A DNA stretch of 64,000 nucleotides from Pseudonocardia petroleophila (GTDB taxonomy: Bacteria; Actinomycetota; Actinomycetes; Mycobacteriales; Pseudonocardiaceae): NCBI RefSeq assembly GCF_014235185.1, contig NZ_CP060131.1, forward strand, positions 1,371,501 through 1,435,500, in the 5' to 3' direction. The notes beneath the pieces were generated by a model, which saw only the letters and a list, made by a program, of their open reading frames with translations, had not been told where the DNA came from and did no database searches. Made by a program: the position numbers and the translations under genes. Numbering within the stretch: the first letter of the stretch is position 1; the number at the start of each line of letters is the position of its first letter. Of the stretch, positions 6,833 to 16,296 are shown piece after piece.

Positions 6833-9295
6833 TCAGCCGTCGGACGGGCGGGGGTCACCGCCGACGTTCGGCGGGAACCGCAGCGGCGGGAGGCCGGTCA
6901 GCGGCGGCTGCGGCAGGTTGCCGACCTCCGCCGGGACCGGCGCGCCCTGGACGGGGTTGCCCAGGGGCTCCAGCGGGTCGACGGGGTCGTAGGACTCCAG
7001 GCCGGGGCCGCTGCCGTCGAAGGACTCGGTGCGGTCGCAGCCGAGCAGCGTCACGTCGAGCGGACCGTTGGTGGTGACGCGCAGCTCCGCGTCGCAGTCC
7101 ACCCCGGCGCGCTCCGGGTCGATCGTCACCGCGCCCACGTCGACGCCGGTGATCTCCAGCGCGTTCTCCACCGGCGCGTCGACCGGCTCGTCGAGCGCGC
7201 GGAACTCCCGCAGGTACGGGTTGACCGGGGAGAAGGTGCCGTCGGAGACGCCCAGCTGCGACTGCGACGCCGGCACCGGGGCGTCGGTGACGCCCTGCCC
7301 GCGCGACACGACGTCGATCTGCGCGATGCCGTCGTCGCGGCTCGTGATGCCCGAGAGCCAGTACGCGTGGTCACCGACCAGCCCCGAGGCCGGGTCGTCC
7401 ATCAACGGGTTGCGGACGTAGGTGACGTGGTGCGGGTCGACGGCGCGGGTGTCGTCGCCGAGCCACTCGGTGGCCAGGTCCCACATGCCGTTCTTGCACA
7501 TCACCAGGTGCTCGGCGGCGAGGCCGACCCAGCTGATGAACTCGTAGTCGTAGTCGCCGGCCGCGTACGCGTCGGCCCGCTCGCGGGTGATGTTGTAGGG
7601 GATGAAGTCGTCGTTGACCCCGGCCCACTCCATCACCGGCTGGTTGCGCCGGCTGGGCAGCAGCGGGGTGAGCTTCGACCCCGCCTCGTGGTTCGTCAGC
7701 GTGTCGACCGGCAGCGTGTCGGCGACCCCGTTGAGCCCGGGGAACGACGGGGCCACGTCGAGCCCGTCGCAGATGAACGCCTTCGAGAACACGTCCGGGT
7801 AGGTCAGCGACAGCTTGTTGGCCATGTACGCGCCGCTGGAGAACCCGCCCATCGCGGTGCGCTCGGTGTCGAGGTCGTAGTGGCTGCGGGCGTCGGCGAT
7901 CGCCTCGAACACCGCGGCGCCGGACTGGCCGTAGCCCCACTCGTCCTGGCCGCGGGCGTCGACGTCGATCACCATCGTCGGGTTGCCCGAGCGCTCGGCG
8001 AACGCCCGGTAGAGGTCGCGCTCGCCGGCGACGTCGTCACCGGGGCGCAGGGCGTAGCCGTTGGTCCACACGATCGAGGAGTAGCCGTCGGCCGGGGCCG
8101 CGGCCTCGGGCACGTAGACCATGTAGCGCTGGAGCTGCCCGGGCAGGTCGGGGACGCAGTCGTCGCGGCACGGCCAGCCGAAGGCGACGCTGGGGCGCTG
8201 GTCGCCGCTGCCCTCGCCCGCACCGGTCGCGATGCCGCCCTGCTGGGTGCCGCTGCCGGGGGGCGGGCCGCCCGGGTCGCTCGGCAGGCGTCGGCCCTGC
8301 TCGGTCTCGAAGCGGCTCGCGAACACCCGCGTCATGTACCCGGTGGTCGGGACGCCGCTCTCGTCGTCCTCCCCCGCGCGCAGCGCGTCGAAGTCGACGG
8401 TGGCGGAGAACGGGCTGAGGTCGCCGTCGGCGATCGCGCGCTTCTGGTCGTTGTCGCGGTACGGGGCCTCGAAGGGCTCGTCGAAGCGGAACGCGCTGTC
8501 GAAGAACGCCGAGGGCGTGGCGTCGCCGATCACGGCGCCGCCGGGGTGCGTCTCGTCGGCGGTGAGCTGCGGGACGAGGTACCCGCCGTCGCCCCACAGG
8601 CCCGCGGCGGCGGCGATCCGCTGCGCGCCGTCGGCGGCGAACGCGGAGTCCGGGACGACGATCTCGACCTGGCGGCGCTCGACGTCGACCGTCACCTCCG
8701 GGGTCTCGGCGAGGGTCTCGCCGGACGCGGCGTCGACGATGTCGCCCTCGGAGCCGTGCACGGTGACGAAGCGCTGCGCGGGCAGCACGGTGTTGGCGCC
8801 GTGCGGGGCGGGCAGCGGGGCGGCGGAGTCGCCCAGGGCGATCGTGATCCCGTACAGCTCGGGGTCGACCATCGTGTTGAGCGTGACGCGGAACGCGGTG
8901 CCGCCGTCGACCGGCTTGGCCCGCAGCTCGACGATGTCGGCCGCGTTGCGCCGGTAGGCCTGCGCCTCCGGGTAAGTGTAGTTGCGCAGCAGCGTGTCGT
9001 TGGGCCAGCGGTACTGGTTGCCGCCGCCCTGGTCGTCGTAGACGCAGCCCTGGTGGACGTACTCGCCGTCGCGGTAGGCGCTGGTGTGGCAGATCCCGAT
9101 CGGGTCCGCCTCCCAGATGCCGGTGTTCTCCAGCTGCGGCGCCCGCGGGGGCTCCGCGTACAGCAGCGCCGGGCCGGGCGTGGCCGGGTCCTCGTCCACC
9201 GCGGGCTGGGCCAGCGCCGGGATCACCGCCACCGTGGCCGTCAGCACCACACCCGTGGCCAGCACCGCGACCCCGGATCCGATCCGCCTTCTCAT
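6833..9295 (-). CDS. secreted alpha/beta hydrolase, PHB-depolymerase-like
   Basis: The 820-residue protein starts with an Arg-rich signal peptide (MRRRIGSG, then a hydrophobic run ending ALAQP). A ~300-residue N-terminal beta-rich region resembles a glucodextranase-type accessory domain. The catalytic alpha/beta hydrolase domain follows, with nucleophile elbow GGFSSGAYM and a C-terminal tail rich in Pro and Gly. Polyhydroxyalkanoate depolymerases and related feruloyl esterases share this layout; an extracellular polymer or ester is the likely substrate. The ATG follows GGAGGT at 9-base spacing. An open frame continues far upstream in the same phase but is the shadow of the opposite-strand regulator. 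Confidence 0.7.
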   Translation of the reverse strand: MRRRIGSGVAVLATGVVLTATVAVIPALAQPAVDEDPATPGPALLYAEPPRAPQLENTGIWEADPIGICHTSAYRDGEYVHQGCVYDDQGGGNQYRWPNDTLLRNYTYPEAQAYRRNAADIVELRAKPVDGGTAFRVTLNTMVDPELYGITIALGDSAAPLPAPHGANTVLPAQRFVTVHGSEGDIVDAASGETLAETPEVTVDVERRQVEIVVPDSAFAADGAQRIAAAAGLWGDGGYLVPQLTADETHPGGAVIGDATPSAFFDSAFRFDEPFEAPYRDNDQKRAIADGDLSPFSATVDFDALRAGEDDESGVPTTGYMTRVFASRFETEQGRRLPSDPGGPPPGSGTQQGGIATGAGEGSGDQRPSVAFGWPCRDDCVPDLPGQLQRYMVYVPEAAAPADGYSSIVWTNGYALRPGDDVAGERDLYRAFAERSGNPTMVIDVDARGQDEWGYGQSGAAVFEAIADARSHYDLDTERTAMGGFSSGAYMANKLSLTYPDVFSKAFICDGLDVAPSFPGLNGVADTLPVDTLTNHEAGSKLTPLLPSRRNQPVMEWAGVNDDFIPYNITRERADAYAAGDYDYEFISWVGLAAEHLVMCKNGMWDLATEWLGDDTRAVDPHHVTYVRNPLMDDPASGLVGDHAYWLSGITSRDDGIAQIDVVSRGQGVTDAPVPASQSQLGVSDGTFSPVNPYLREFRALDEPVDAPVENALEITGVDVGAVTIDPERAGVDCDAELRVTTNGPLDVTLLGCDRTESFDGSGPGLESYDPVDPLEPLGNPVQGAPVPAEVGNLPQPPLTGLPPLRFPPNVGGDPRPSDG

Positions 9296-9505
9296 CCCCA
9301 CGACACCTCCGGTCCGCACCGGCCCCGACGCCGGTGTGACCCGTCCAACGCGCGACGCGGTCGATAGTGACGAATTTTCGTGCAGCGTCGCCCGGACGTA
9401 ACTCCCTCGGGGACCTTCACCCCGTCGGCCGCGGCTGGGAGGATCGCGGCGGTACCGGGATCGGGGGATCCGGCCGTCCCTGGTCCCCGACGCGGAGGCG
9501 CCCGC

Positions 9506-12500
9506 ATGGCGCGTGACGAGCAGGAACCCGGGGTGCTCGACCGCCCGCGGGTCGTCGAGCTGCTGCGGGCCGCGACCCGGCGACGGGTGACGCTCGTCGT
9601 CGCAGGCGGGGGGTTCGGCAAGACCACGGCCCTGCGCGACGCCACCGCCCGACCCGACGGCCGCGGCGGCTGGCTGGCCCTGCGCCAGGCCGACCGGGCG
9701 GTGGAGGTGCTCGCCCCGCGGCTGGCCGCGGCGCTCGGCGTCGCCGCCCCGCCCGGGCTGTCGGTGCGCGGGGGCGCGACGGGGGCGGAGGACCGGCGCG
9801 CGCTCGCCGAGGGCCAGGCCGGGCTGCTGTGCGAGGCCGTCGAGGGCACGGCGGGCCGCACACTCGTCGTCGACGACCTCGAGCAGCTCGGCGACGACGA
9901 CTCCGGCACCGCGCTGCTGCACGCGCTGTGCCTCCAGGCCCCGCCGCAGCTGCACGTCGTGCTGTGCGGGCGGCGGCTGCCGCAGCTGGGCCTGGGGCGG
10001 CTGCGCGGGCGCGGCGAGGTCGCCGACGTCGCGGCGGCCGACCTCGCGTTCACCGAGGACGAGACCGCCGCCCTGCTCGTCGCCCGGTTCGGCGCGGCCG
10101 ACCTGGCCGCCCCGCTCCGGTCGCTGACGGCGGGGTGGGCCGCGGCCGTCGCGCTCGCGGTCGACCGGCTGGAGGGGATCGCCCCCGGGCGGCGGGCGGC
10201 CGCGCTCGCCGAGTGGGAGCGCCACCGCGGTGCGAGCTGGCGCGACTTCGCGGCCGAGCTCGTCGCCGTCGAACCCGCGGACACGCGGCGGTTCCTCGCG
10301 GTGGCCGCCACGACCGGCGTCGCCGACGTCGGGCTGGCCCGCGGGCTCGGCGTGCCCGTCACCGAGGACGACGCCGACGAACTGCAGGACCGCGGCCTGC
10401 TGGTGCCGGTCGGCGGTGCCGCGGGGTCGGCGGGCGAGGGCCGCGTCGTGTCCCCCGTGCTGGCGTCCGCGGCCCGCGCGCAGCTCGACCCGGACGCCGC
10501 GGCCGCCGTCCGCCGCGACGCCGCGGCCTGGCTGGAGGGCCGCGGGCGGCTGGAGGAGGCGCTGGAGTGCAGCGTGGGCGCCCCGCCCGACGCGACCCGC
10601 GCGCTGCTCGCCCGCTGCGGGTACGCGCTGGTCGGGCGCGGGTGCGGCGGGCGCCTCGCCGAGGTGCTCGGCGCCGTCGGGACCGGCGGTGACCCCGCGC
10701 TGGAGGGCGCGCTCGGCGCGGCCCTGCAGGCCGCGGGCGACTGGGACGGCGCCCTGGAGGTCTACACCCGGCTGCACCGGACGACGGGCGACCGGTTGCC
10801 GCCGCAGGTCGCGTGGCGCTACGGCGCGCTGCTCTACCTGCGCGGGGAGGCCACCGCGGCGCTCGGGGTGCTCTCCCCCGACGACCCGGACCCCCTGGTC
10901 TCGGCGTGGCTGAGCGCGACCCTGTGGACGAGCGGCGACCTCGACGGGGCCGCCGCGGCGGCGCAGCGGGCGGTCGACGGGGCGGGGGACGACCCGCTGG
11001 CCCGCACGGCCGCGCACGTCGCCGCCGCGATGGTGGCCGCCGGGCGCGGTGACCGCGAGCGCAACGCCGCCGAGTACCGCCTCGCGCTCGCCGCGGGAGC
11101 GGTGGCGGGCGACTCGGCGCAGCTCGCGCGCATCCACGCCAACCTCAGCTCCCGCGCGGTCGAGGAGGGCGACTACCGCGGGGCCGTCGAGCACGCCGAC
11201 GAGGCCCTGCGCGCCGGGGCCGGCCACCGGTTCTTCGCCGCGCTCGCGCTGGGCAACAAGGCCGACGCCCTGCTCCGGACGGGCCGGCTCGACGAGGCCA
11301 GCGCCGCCCTCGACGAGGCCATCGGGACCTACGCGCGGCTCGGGTCGCTGCGCGAGTGCGTGCCGCGCGCGCTGCTCGGCGCGCTGCACGTCGAGCGCGG
11401 CGACCTCGTGCGGGCGCGGGTGTGCCTGGACCAGGCGGTCCGGATCGCCGAGCGCGCCCGGGACGCCCACGCGCGGGTCAGCGCCCTCACCGCGCTCGCC
11501 CCGATCCTCGCTGCCGACGACGTCGGGGCGGCCCGCGCGGTCGCCGTCGACGCACTGGAGGGGGCGAGCAGCCTGGAGCTGCCGCGGGCGCTGTGCGCGG
11601 CCGCGCACGTCGAGCTGCTCGGCGGCGACGGGCCCGCGGCCGCCGCGCTCGCCCGCCGGGCCGAGGCGGAGGCCCGGCGCACCCACGACCGCGCCGCCCT
11701 CGCCGCGGCCCTCGAGCTCGCCGGCGCCGCGGCCGACCCGCCCGACCTGCGGCTGCTGCAGGACGCCGTCGCCGTGTGGGAGGTGGTCGGGAACCCGATC
11801 GCGCACGGCCGCACCCGGCTCGTGCTGGCCCTGCTCCGCGGCGACGAGGAGCAGGTGGCCGACCTGCGCCGGGAACTGTCGGCGCTCGGCGCGAGCCCGG
11901 ACGTCGGCGTGCCGGCGCTGCTCGCCGCCCGGCTCCCCGCGGCCGGGCCCCCGGCGGCGGTCCGGATCACCACGCTGGGCCGCTTCCAGCTGCTCCGGGC
12001 GGGCCGCCCGGTCGCGGCGTCGGACTGGCGCTCGCGCAAGGCCAGGGACCTGCTGAAGATCCTCGTCGCGCACCTCGGCCACCCCGTCACCCGCGACGCC
12101 GTCGCCGACGCGCTGTGGCCGGGCGAGCCCGGTGCGCGCGTGGCCAACCGGCTGTCGGTGGCGCTGAGCGTGCTGCGCCGCGTCCTCGACCCGGGCCGGA
12201 CGCTGGCGGGCGACCACTACCTCGACACCGACCACCGCGCGCTCGCGCTGCGCACCGACCGCGTCGAGGTCGACGTCGTCGCGTTCGACGCGCTCGCCCG
12301 CGACGGGATCGCGCTCGTCGCCGACGGCGACCCGGGCGCCGCGGAGGAGCTGCTGCGCCGCGCCGAACGGCTCTACGCGGGCGACTTCCTGGAGGAGGAC
12401 CGCTTCGAGGACTGGGCCGTCGACCGGCGCGAGGCCGCGCGCGCGACCGTGCAGACGGTCTCGCGGCTGCTGGCCCGCCTCGCCGCGGACCGCGGCGACG

Positions 12501-12703
12501 AGGAGACCGCCGGGCACCACCTGTGGCGGCTGCTCGAGCGCGACCCCTACGACGAGGACGCCTGGCAGGCCGCGCTCGGCACGCAGCTGCGGCTGGGGCG
12601 GCTCGGGCACGCCCGCCGCCTCTACGCCGGGTACGTGCGGCGGATGGGCGAGCTGGGCGTCGCGCCGCTGCCGCTCGCGCACGCCCGGGACAGGCGAGCC
12701 TGA
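9506..12703 (+). CDS. STAND ATPase/TPR regulator with C-terminal SARP (BTAD) DNA-binding region
   Basis: The 1065-residue protein begins with a MalT-like nucleotide-binding domain whose P-loop is AGGGFGKTT (about residues 35-43), with VVDDLEQL as Walker B. A long Ala-rich TPR array occupies the middle. At about residue 815 an OmpR-like winged helix (TLGRFQLLRAGRPV; SRKARDLLKIL) leads into a bacterial transcriptional activation domain (VDVVAFDALA to the end). MalT proteins normally carry a LuxR helix-turn-helix and SARPs carry the DNA-binding part first, so this is the actinobacterial fusion with a SARP-type module at the C-terminus. It is followed by a small ORF and an ECF sigma factor. The target genes are unknown. 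Confidence 0.8.
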   Translation: MARDEQEPGVLDRPRVVELLRAATRRRVTLVVAGGGFGKTTALRDATARPDGRGGWLALRQADRAVEVLAPRLAAALGVAAPPGLSVRGGATGAEDRRALAEGQAGLLCEAVEGTAGRTLVVDDLEQLGDDDSGTALLHALCLQAPPQLHVVLCGRRLPQLGLGRLRGRGEVADVAAADLAFTEDETAALLVARFGAADLAAPLRSLTAGWAAAVALAVDRLEGIAPGRRAAALAEWERHRGASWRDFAAELVAVEPADTRRFLAVAATTGVADVGLARGLGVPVTEDDADELQDRGLLVPVGGAAGSAGEGRVVSPVLASAARAQLDPDAAAAVRRDAAAWLEGRGRLEEALECSVGAPPDATRALLARCGYALVGRGCGGRLAEVLGAVGTGGDPALEGALGAALQAAGDWDGALEVYTRLHRTTGDRLPPQVAWRYGALLYLRGEATAALGVLSPDDPDPLVSAWLSATLWTSGDLDGAAAAAQRAVDGAGDDPLARTAAHVAAAMVAAGRGDRERNAAEYRLALAAGAVAGDSAQLARIHANLSSRAVEEGDYRGAVEHADEALRAGAGHRFFAALALGNKADALLRTGRLDEASAALDEAIGTYARLGSLRECVPRALLGALHVERGDLVRARVCLDQAVRIAERARDAHARVSALTALAPILAADDVGAARAVAVDALEGASSLELPRALCAAAHVELLGGDGPAAAALARRAEAEARRTHDRAALAAALELAGAAADPPDLRLLQDAVAVWEVVGNPIAHGRTRLVLALLRGDEEQVADLRRELSALGASPDVGVPALLAARLPAAGPPAAVRITTLGRFQLLRAGRPVAASDWRSRKARDLLKILVAHLGHPVTRDAVADALWPGEPGARVANRLSVALSVLRRVLDPGRTLAGDHYLDTDHRALALRTDRVEVDVVAFDALARDGIALVADGDPGAAEELLRRAERLYAGDFLEEDRFEDWAVDRREAARATVQTVSRLLARLAADRGDEETAGHHLWRLLERDPYDEDAWQAALGTQLRLGRLGHARRLYAGYVRRMGELGVAPLPLAHARDRRA

Positions 12704-12760
12704 CCTCGTTCACAGGTCGCGCTCAGGCCGTCGGAAGGGCGGCGGCGGACCCTGACCCGC

Positions 12761-12946
12761 ATGCCCACGTTCGTGCTGCGCCTGCAGGTCCCCGAGCCCC
12801 CGCTCGCGGCGTCCGTGCCGCTCCGCGGCGTCGTCGACGAGGTCGCGACGGGCGCGTCGAGCACCTTCGCCTGCGCCGCCGAGCTGATCGCCGTGCTCAC
12901 CGCGGCGCTGCGCGCGGGGTCCGCACCCGGGCGGGCCGAGCGGTGA
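12761..12946 (+). CDS. small conserved-looking protein upstream of ECF sigma factor
   Basis: The 61-residue product has no recognised domain. Its stop codon overlaps the GTG start of the sigma factor (GTGA), which indicates translational coupling and supports its being a real gene. It might be a regulator or partner of the sigma factor, but nothing in the sequence proves it. Confidence 0.5.
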   Translation: MPTFVLRLQVPEPPLAASVPLRGVVDEVATGASSTFACAAELIAVLTAALRAGSAPGRAER

Positions 12947-13497
12947 CCGCCGAGGAGCCGGCCGACCTGCTCCGGCGCGTCGCCGCCGGGTGCCCCGGGG
13001 CCTGGGAGGACCTGATCCGGCGCTACGGGTCGCTGGTCCGGGCCCGCACCACGGCGTACCGGCTGCAGGAGGCCGACGCGCACGACGTCGCGCAGACCAC
13101 CTGGCTGCGCCTGGCCGAGAACCTCGACCGGATCCACACCCCCGGGCACCTGGCCGGCTGGCTGGCGGCCGTCGCGGCCCACGAGTGCCAGCGGGTGGCC
13201 CGGGACCGGACCCGGGTCGTCGTCTCCGACGACGCGGCGCTGCCGGCCCCGGAGTGGGAGTCCGGGCCCGAGCAGGCGGCGGTCGACGGGGACGTGCGCC
13301 GCGCCGTCGCCGGGGCCATCGCCGGGCTCCCGCCCCGCCGCCGCGCCCTGCTCGCCGCGCTGTTCGCCGAGGACCGCAGGCCCTACGCCCAGATCGCCCA
13401 CGACCTGGGCGTGCCGGTCGGCAGCCTCGGCCCGACCCGCGCCCGGCTGCTCCGGGTCCTGCGCCGGACCCTGGCCGACTCGGGGATCGCGGCCTAG
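12943..13497 (+). CDS. ECF sigma factor
   Basis: The 184-residue protein has sigma-70 region 2 (WEDLIRRYGSLVRARTTAYRLQEADAHDVAQTTWLRLAENLDRI) and region 4 (LPPRRRALLAALFAEDRRPYAQIAHDLGVPVGSLGPTRAR). It belongs to the actinobacterial ECF groups without an obvious adjacent anti-sigma gene. The GTG start overlaps the stop of the 61-residue gene. Proximity to the large STAND/BTAD regulator suggests a shared signalling locus. Confidence 0.8.
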   Translation: MTAEEPADLLRRVAAGCPGAWEDLIRRYGSLVRARTTAYRLQEADAHDVAQTTWLRLAENLDRIHTPGHLAGWLAAVAAHECQRVARDRTRVVVSDDAALPAPEWESGPEQAAVDGDVRRAVAGAIAGLPPRRRALLAALFAEDRRPYAQIAHDLGVPVGSLGPTRARLLRVLRRTLADSGIAA

Positions 13498-13639
13498 GCG
13501 GCGATCGGCGCACGGGGGCGAGGCCGGCCGGGGCCGTGCGTCAGTCGATCGGGCGACCCCGCCCGGCCGGACCGCGAGGGCGGTCGCCGGTACCGTCGGT
13601 GCCCGCCGCGCATCCGGTCGCGGCACGGCGGGAGGACTC

Positions 13640-14911
13640 GTGCAGCCAGGATCGGACCCCACCCGGCGCATCCCGGACCCGACGCGCCGCTTCGACGGGG
13701 CAGGGCCCGGGTCGAACGGGCCGGCGACCGAGCGGATCGCCCCGGCCGGGGGCCCCGGTGCGGTGCTCGGCGGGCGCTACCGCCTGGAGGGGCTGCTCGG
13801 CGCGGGCGGCATGGCCGACGTCTTCCGCGCCGAGGACCTCCGGCTGCACCGCCCGGTCGCCGTCAAGGTCTTCCGGCCGGGCACCGACCCCGACGGCGAG
13901 CGGCGCTTCGCCGAGGAGGCGCGGACGCTCGCCGGGCTGCGCCACCCCGGGCTCGTCGCCGTGCACGACTACGCGGTCGAGCACGGCCGGGCGTACCTGG
14001 TGATGGAGCTCGTCGACGGCCCGACGCTGGCCCAGGAGCTCACCCGCGAGCCCTACGACGCCGAGTCCGCCGCGCGCGTCGGGCTGGAGCTGGCGCAGGT
14101 GCTCGCCTACGTCCACGGCGAGGGCGTGGTGCACCGGGACGTCAAGCCGTCCAACGTCCTCGTCGACCACGACGGGCGGATGCGGCTGGCCGACTTCGGC
14201 ATCGCCCGGCTCGTCGGGAACTCGGGGATGACCTCGGCCGACCTCGACGTCGGCACCGTCGCGTACCTGGCGCCGGAGCAGGTCCGCGGTGAGCCGGTCG
14301 GCCCGCCCGCCGACGTCTACGCCCTCGGCCTGCTGCTGCTGGAGGCGATCCGCGGCCGCCGCGTCTACGACGGCGACGACTGGGCCGCGGCCGAGCAGCG
14401 CCTCGACCGCAGGCCGCCGATCCCGGCCGACCTGCCCGAACCGCTGCGCGGCACGCTGCGCGCGATGACCGACCCGGACCTCCGCCGCCGCCCCGACGCC
14501 CGGCAGGTGGCGGCCCGGCTCAGCGCGCCCGCCGTCGAGCCGGAGCCGGAGCCGGAGCGCCGGGGCTCGCGCGGGCTGCTGATCGGGTTGGGCCTGCTGG
14601 CGGTGCTCGCCGTCGTCGTCTTCGCCCTCACCCGGGGCGGCGACGAGCAGACCGACGTCTCCGCCCAGCCCGCGACGTCGACGGTCGAGACCACGGAGGC
14701 GGCGCCCACCGAGGACGCCGCCGAGCCGACCGCCGACGGGGGCGGGGGCAGCGGGATCTCGATCCCCGACATCCCGACCGCGATCCCGGACCTGCCCGAC
14801 ATCGACATCCCCACCGCGATCCCGGACATCCCGGAGGTCCCCGAGGGCGCCGTCGACGACGCCCGCAACGCCTGGGAGCGGTTCACCGACTGGCTGGGGC
14901 AGTTCTTCTAG
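13640..14911 (+). CDS. membrane serine/threonine protein kinase
   Basis: The 423-residue kinase has the Gly-rich loop GAGGMADVF, the VAVK lysine, the catalytic loop HRDVKPSNVLV and DFG, all in the first 280 residues. One transmembrane helix (GLLIGLGLLAVLAVVVFAL) follows at about residue 312. The extracellular tail has no PASTA domain; it is an Ile/Pro/Asp-rich segment with repeated IPDIPTAIPD units and ends in an aromatic helix. It belongs to the PknB-like Hanks family of actinobacteria. The GTG start follows GGAGG. The repeat tail may sense the cell wall or bind a partner. Confidence 0.85.
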   Translation: MQPGSDPTRRIPDPTRRFDGAGPGSNGPATERIAPAGGPGAVLGGRYRLEGLLGAGGMADVFRAEDLRLHRPVAVKVFRPGTDPDGERRFAEEARTLAGLRHPGLVAVHDYAVEHGRAYLVMELVDGPTLAQELTREPYDAESAARVGLELAQVLAYVHGEGVVHRDVKPSNVLVDHDGRMRLADFGIARLVGNSGMTSADLDVGTVAYLAPEQVRGEPVGPPADVYALGLLLLEAIRGRRVYDGDDWAAAEQRLDRRPPIPADLPEPLRGTLRAMTDPDLRRRPDARQVAARLSAPAVEPEPEPERRGSRGLLIGLGLLAVLAVVVFALTRGGDEQTDVSAQPATSTVETTEAAPTEDAAEPTADGGGGSGISIPDIPTAIPDLPDIDIPTAIPDIPEVPEGAVDDARNAWERFTDWLGQFF

Positions 14912-15378
14912 GCGCCCTCGACCGACCCCGGTGCGAGGAAGTCGACGTCGTGCTGCGCCGAGAGCCGGACGACCTCCTCGGGGTCGGTCAGGTCGTGCAG
15001 CCGGTCGAACAGCTGCGCGAGCCGGCCGGCCGGGCTCACCCAGAACAGCGCGCGGGAGTTCGCGTCGCTGCGGTTGTAGTAGGCGTGCGGCATCCCCTTC
15101 GGCATGCGGACGGTGTCGCCCGGCCCCGCCTTCTCCCACTGCCCGTCGAGGTAGAGCGTGAACACGCCCTCCAGCACGTAGATGTGCTCGTCCTGGGTGG
15201 TGTGCACGTGCGGCGGCACGCCGGTGCCGGGCGGGTCGAGCGTCTCGAAGGCGAAGCTCGTCTCGCTCGCGGCCTTGAGCCAGTAGGTGTGGCCCAGCAC
15301 GTTCCACACGCGGCTGCCCTCGTTCGCGAGCGTGATGCCGGCGGGCAGCGGTCCGAGCACGATCTCGTCAGCGGTCAT
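14908..15378 (-). CDS. cupin-2 domain protein
   Basis: The 156-residue protein carries both cupin motifs: PPHVHTTQDEHIYVLEG (two His and one Glu metal ligands) and GDTVRMPKGMPHAYYN (the last His ligand). This size and pattern match small quercetinase-like or sugar-isomerase-like cupins. It converges with the kinase gene, overlapping its end by 4 bases, and lies just downstream of the CBS gene on the same strand. The substrate is unknown. Confidence 0.75.
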   Translation of the reverse strand: MTADEIVLGPLPAGITLANEGSRVWNVLGHTYWLKAASETSFAFETLDPPGTGVPPHVHTTQDEHIYVLEGVFTLYLDGQWEKAGPGDTVRMPKGMPHAYYNRSDANSRALFWVSPAGRLAQLFDRLHDLTDPEEVVRLSAQHDVDFLAPGSVEGA

Positions 15379-15387
15379 GGGGCCGGA

Positions 15388-16230
15388 TCAGACCAGATCG
15401 CCCCGGCTGAGTACACCCACCAGCACCCCGTCGTCGACGACGGGCACCATGCGGAGCCCGCGGTCGGCCACCAGCTCGACGGCCTCGCCGACGGTGGCGC
15501 CGACCGGCAGCGTGACCGGCGTGCGGGTCATCACCGCGCTGACGCTGCGCGGCTCGCGGCGGCCGGCGAGGCGGTCGCCGAGCAGGTCGGCCTCGCTGAC
15601 GACCCCGACCAGCCGCCCGTCGGCGTCGACCACCGGCAGCGCGGTGAACCGCCGGGCCAGCAGCAGCTCGACGGCCACCTCGACGGGATCGGTCGGCAGC
15701 ACGGTCACCGGCTCGCGGGTCATCACCTCCTGCACGGGGGTGGAGGCGACGGCCGACGGCCGCTCCCGGCCGGGCCGGGCCAGGCCGATCAGGACCTCGT
15801 CGGCGGCGTCGTCGCGGCCGGTGATCCGGCGGACCAGCGCCCCGAACCGGCCCACCGGCTCGGAGGTCCGCAGCAGGTCGCTGCGGGTGACGATCCCGAC
15901 CAGGGTGCCGCGCTCCACGATCGGCATGACCCGCAGCTCCCCGTGCGACCGCATCCGCTGCGCCACCACCGCGGGGCTCGCGGTGGGCGGCATCGCGAGG
16001 ACGTCGGGGTTCATCACGTCGTCGACGGGGTCGGCGTCGGTGCCGCCGGACTCGCGGTGGCGCAGCACGTCGAGCAGGCTGACGACGCCGACGAGCCGGT
16101 GCCGCGCGTTCACCACCGGCAGCGCGCTGAACCCGAAGCGCCGCATCCGCTCCACCGCCGCCGACACGGCCGCGTCCGACCGCACCGTCACGACCCGCCT
16201 GCTCATGACGTCCTGGACCCGTCGCGCCAT
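15388..16230 (-). CDS. protein with four CBS domains
   Basis: The 280-residue soluble protein is made of four tandem CBS motifs, each starting VxDVM or AVM and ending VG(V/I)V(S/T)xxDLL. They form two Bateman modules separated by a linker at about residues 130-165. Such proteins bind adenine nucleotides and gauge energy state. It has no fused effector domain. Ten bases separate it from the downstream cupin gene, so they may be co-transcribed. Confidence 0.8.
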   Translation of the reverse strand: MARRVQDVMSRRVVTVRSDAAVSAAVERMRRFGFSALPVVNARHRLVGVVSLLDVLRHRESGGTDADPVDDVMNPDVLAMPPTASPAVVAQRMRSHGELRVMPIVERGTLVGIVTRSDLLRTSEPVGRFGALVRRITGRDDAADEVLIGLARPGRERPSAVASTPVQEVMTREPVTVLPTDPVEVAVELLLARRFTALPVVDADGRLVGVVSEADLLGDRLAGRREPRSVSAVMTRTPVTLPVGATVGEAVELVADRGLRMVPVVDDGVLVGVLSRGDLV

Positions 16231-16296
16231 CACCCCACCGTAGGTGCGCCTGCACGCCCCGGCCACGGCTGGCGACCCTGCGGCAGAATCGGCCGG

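Noticed and set aside
6833..12682. A 1949-codon open frame on the minus strand
   Set aside because: Only the first-strand part from 9295 down to 6833 has protein-like composition and a signal peptide. The rest is the Arg/Pro/Ala-rich shadow of the STAND/BTAD regulator on the plus strand.
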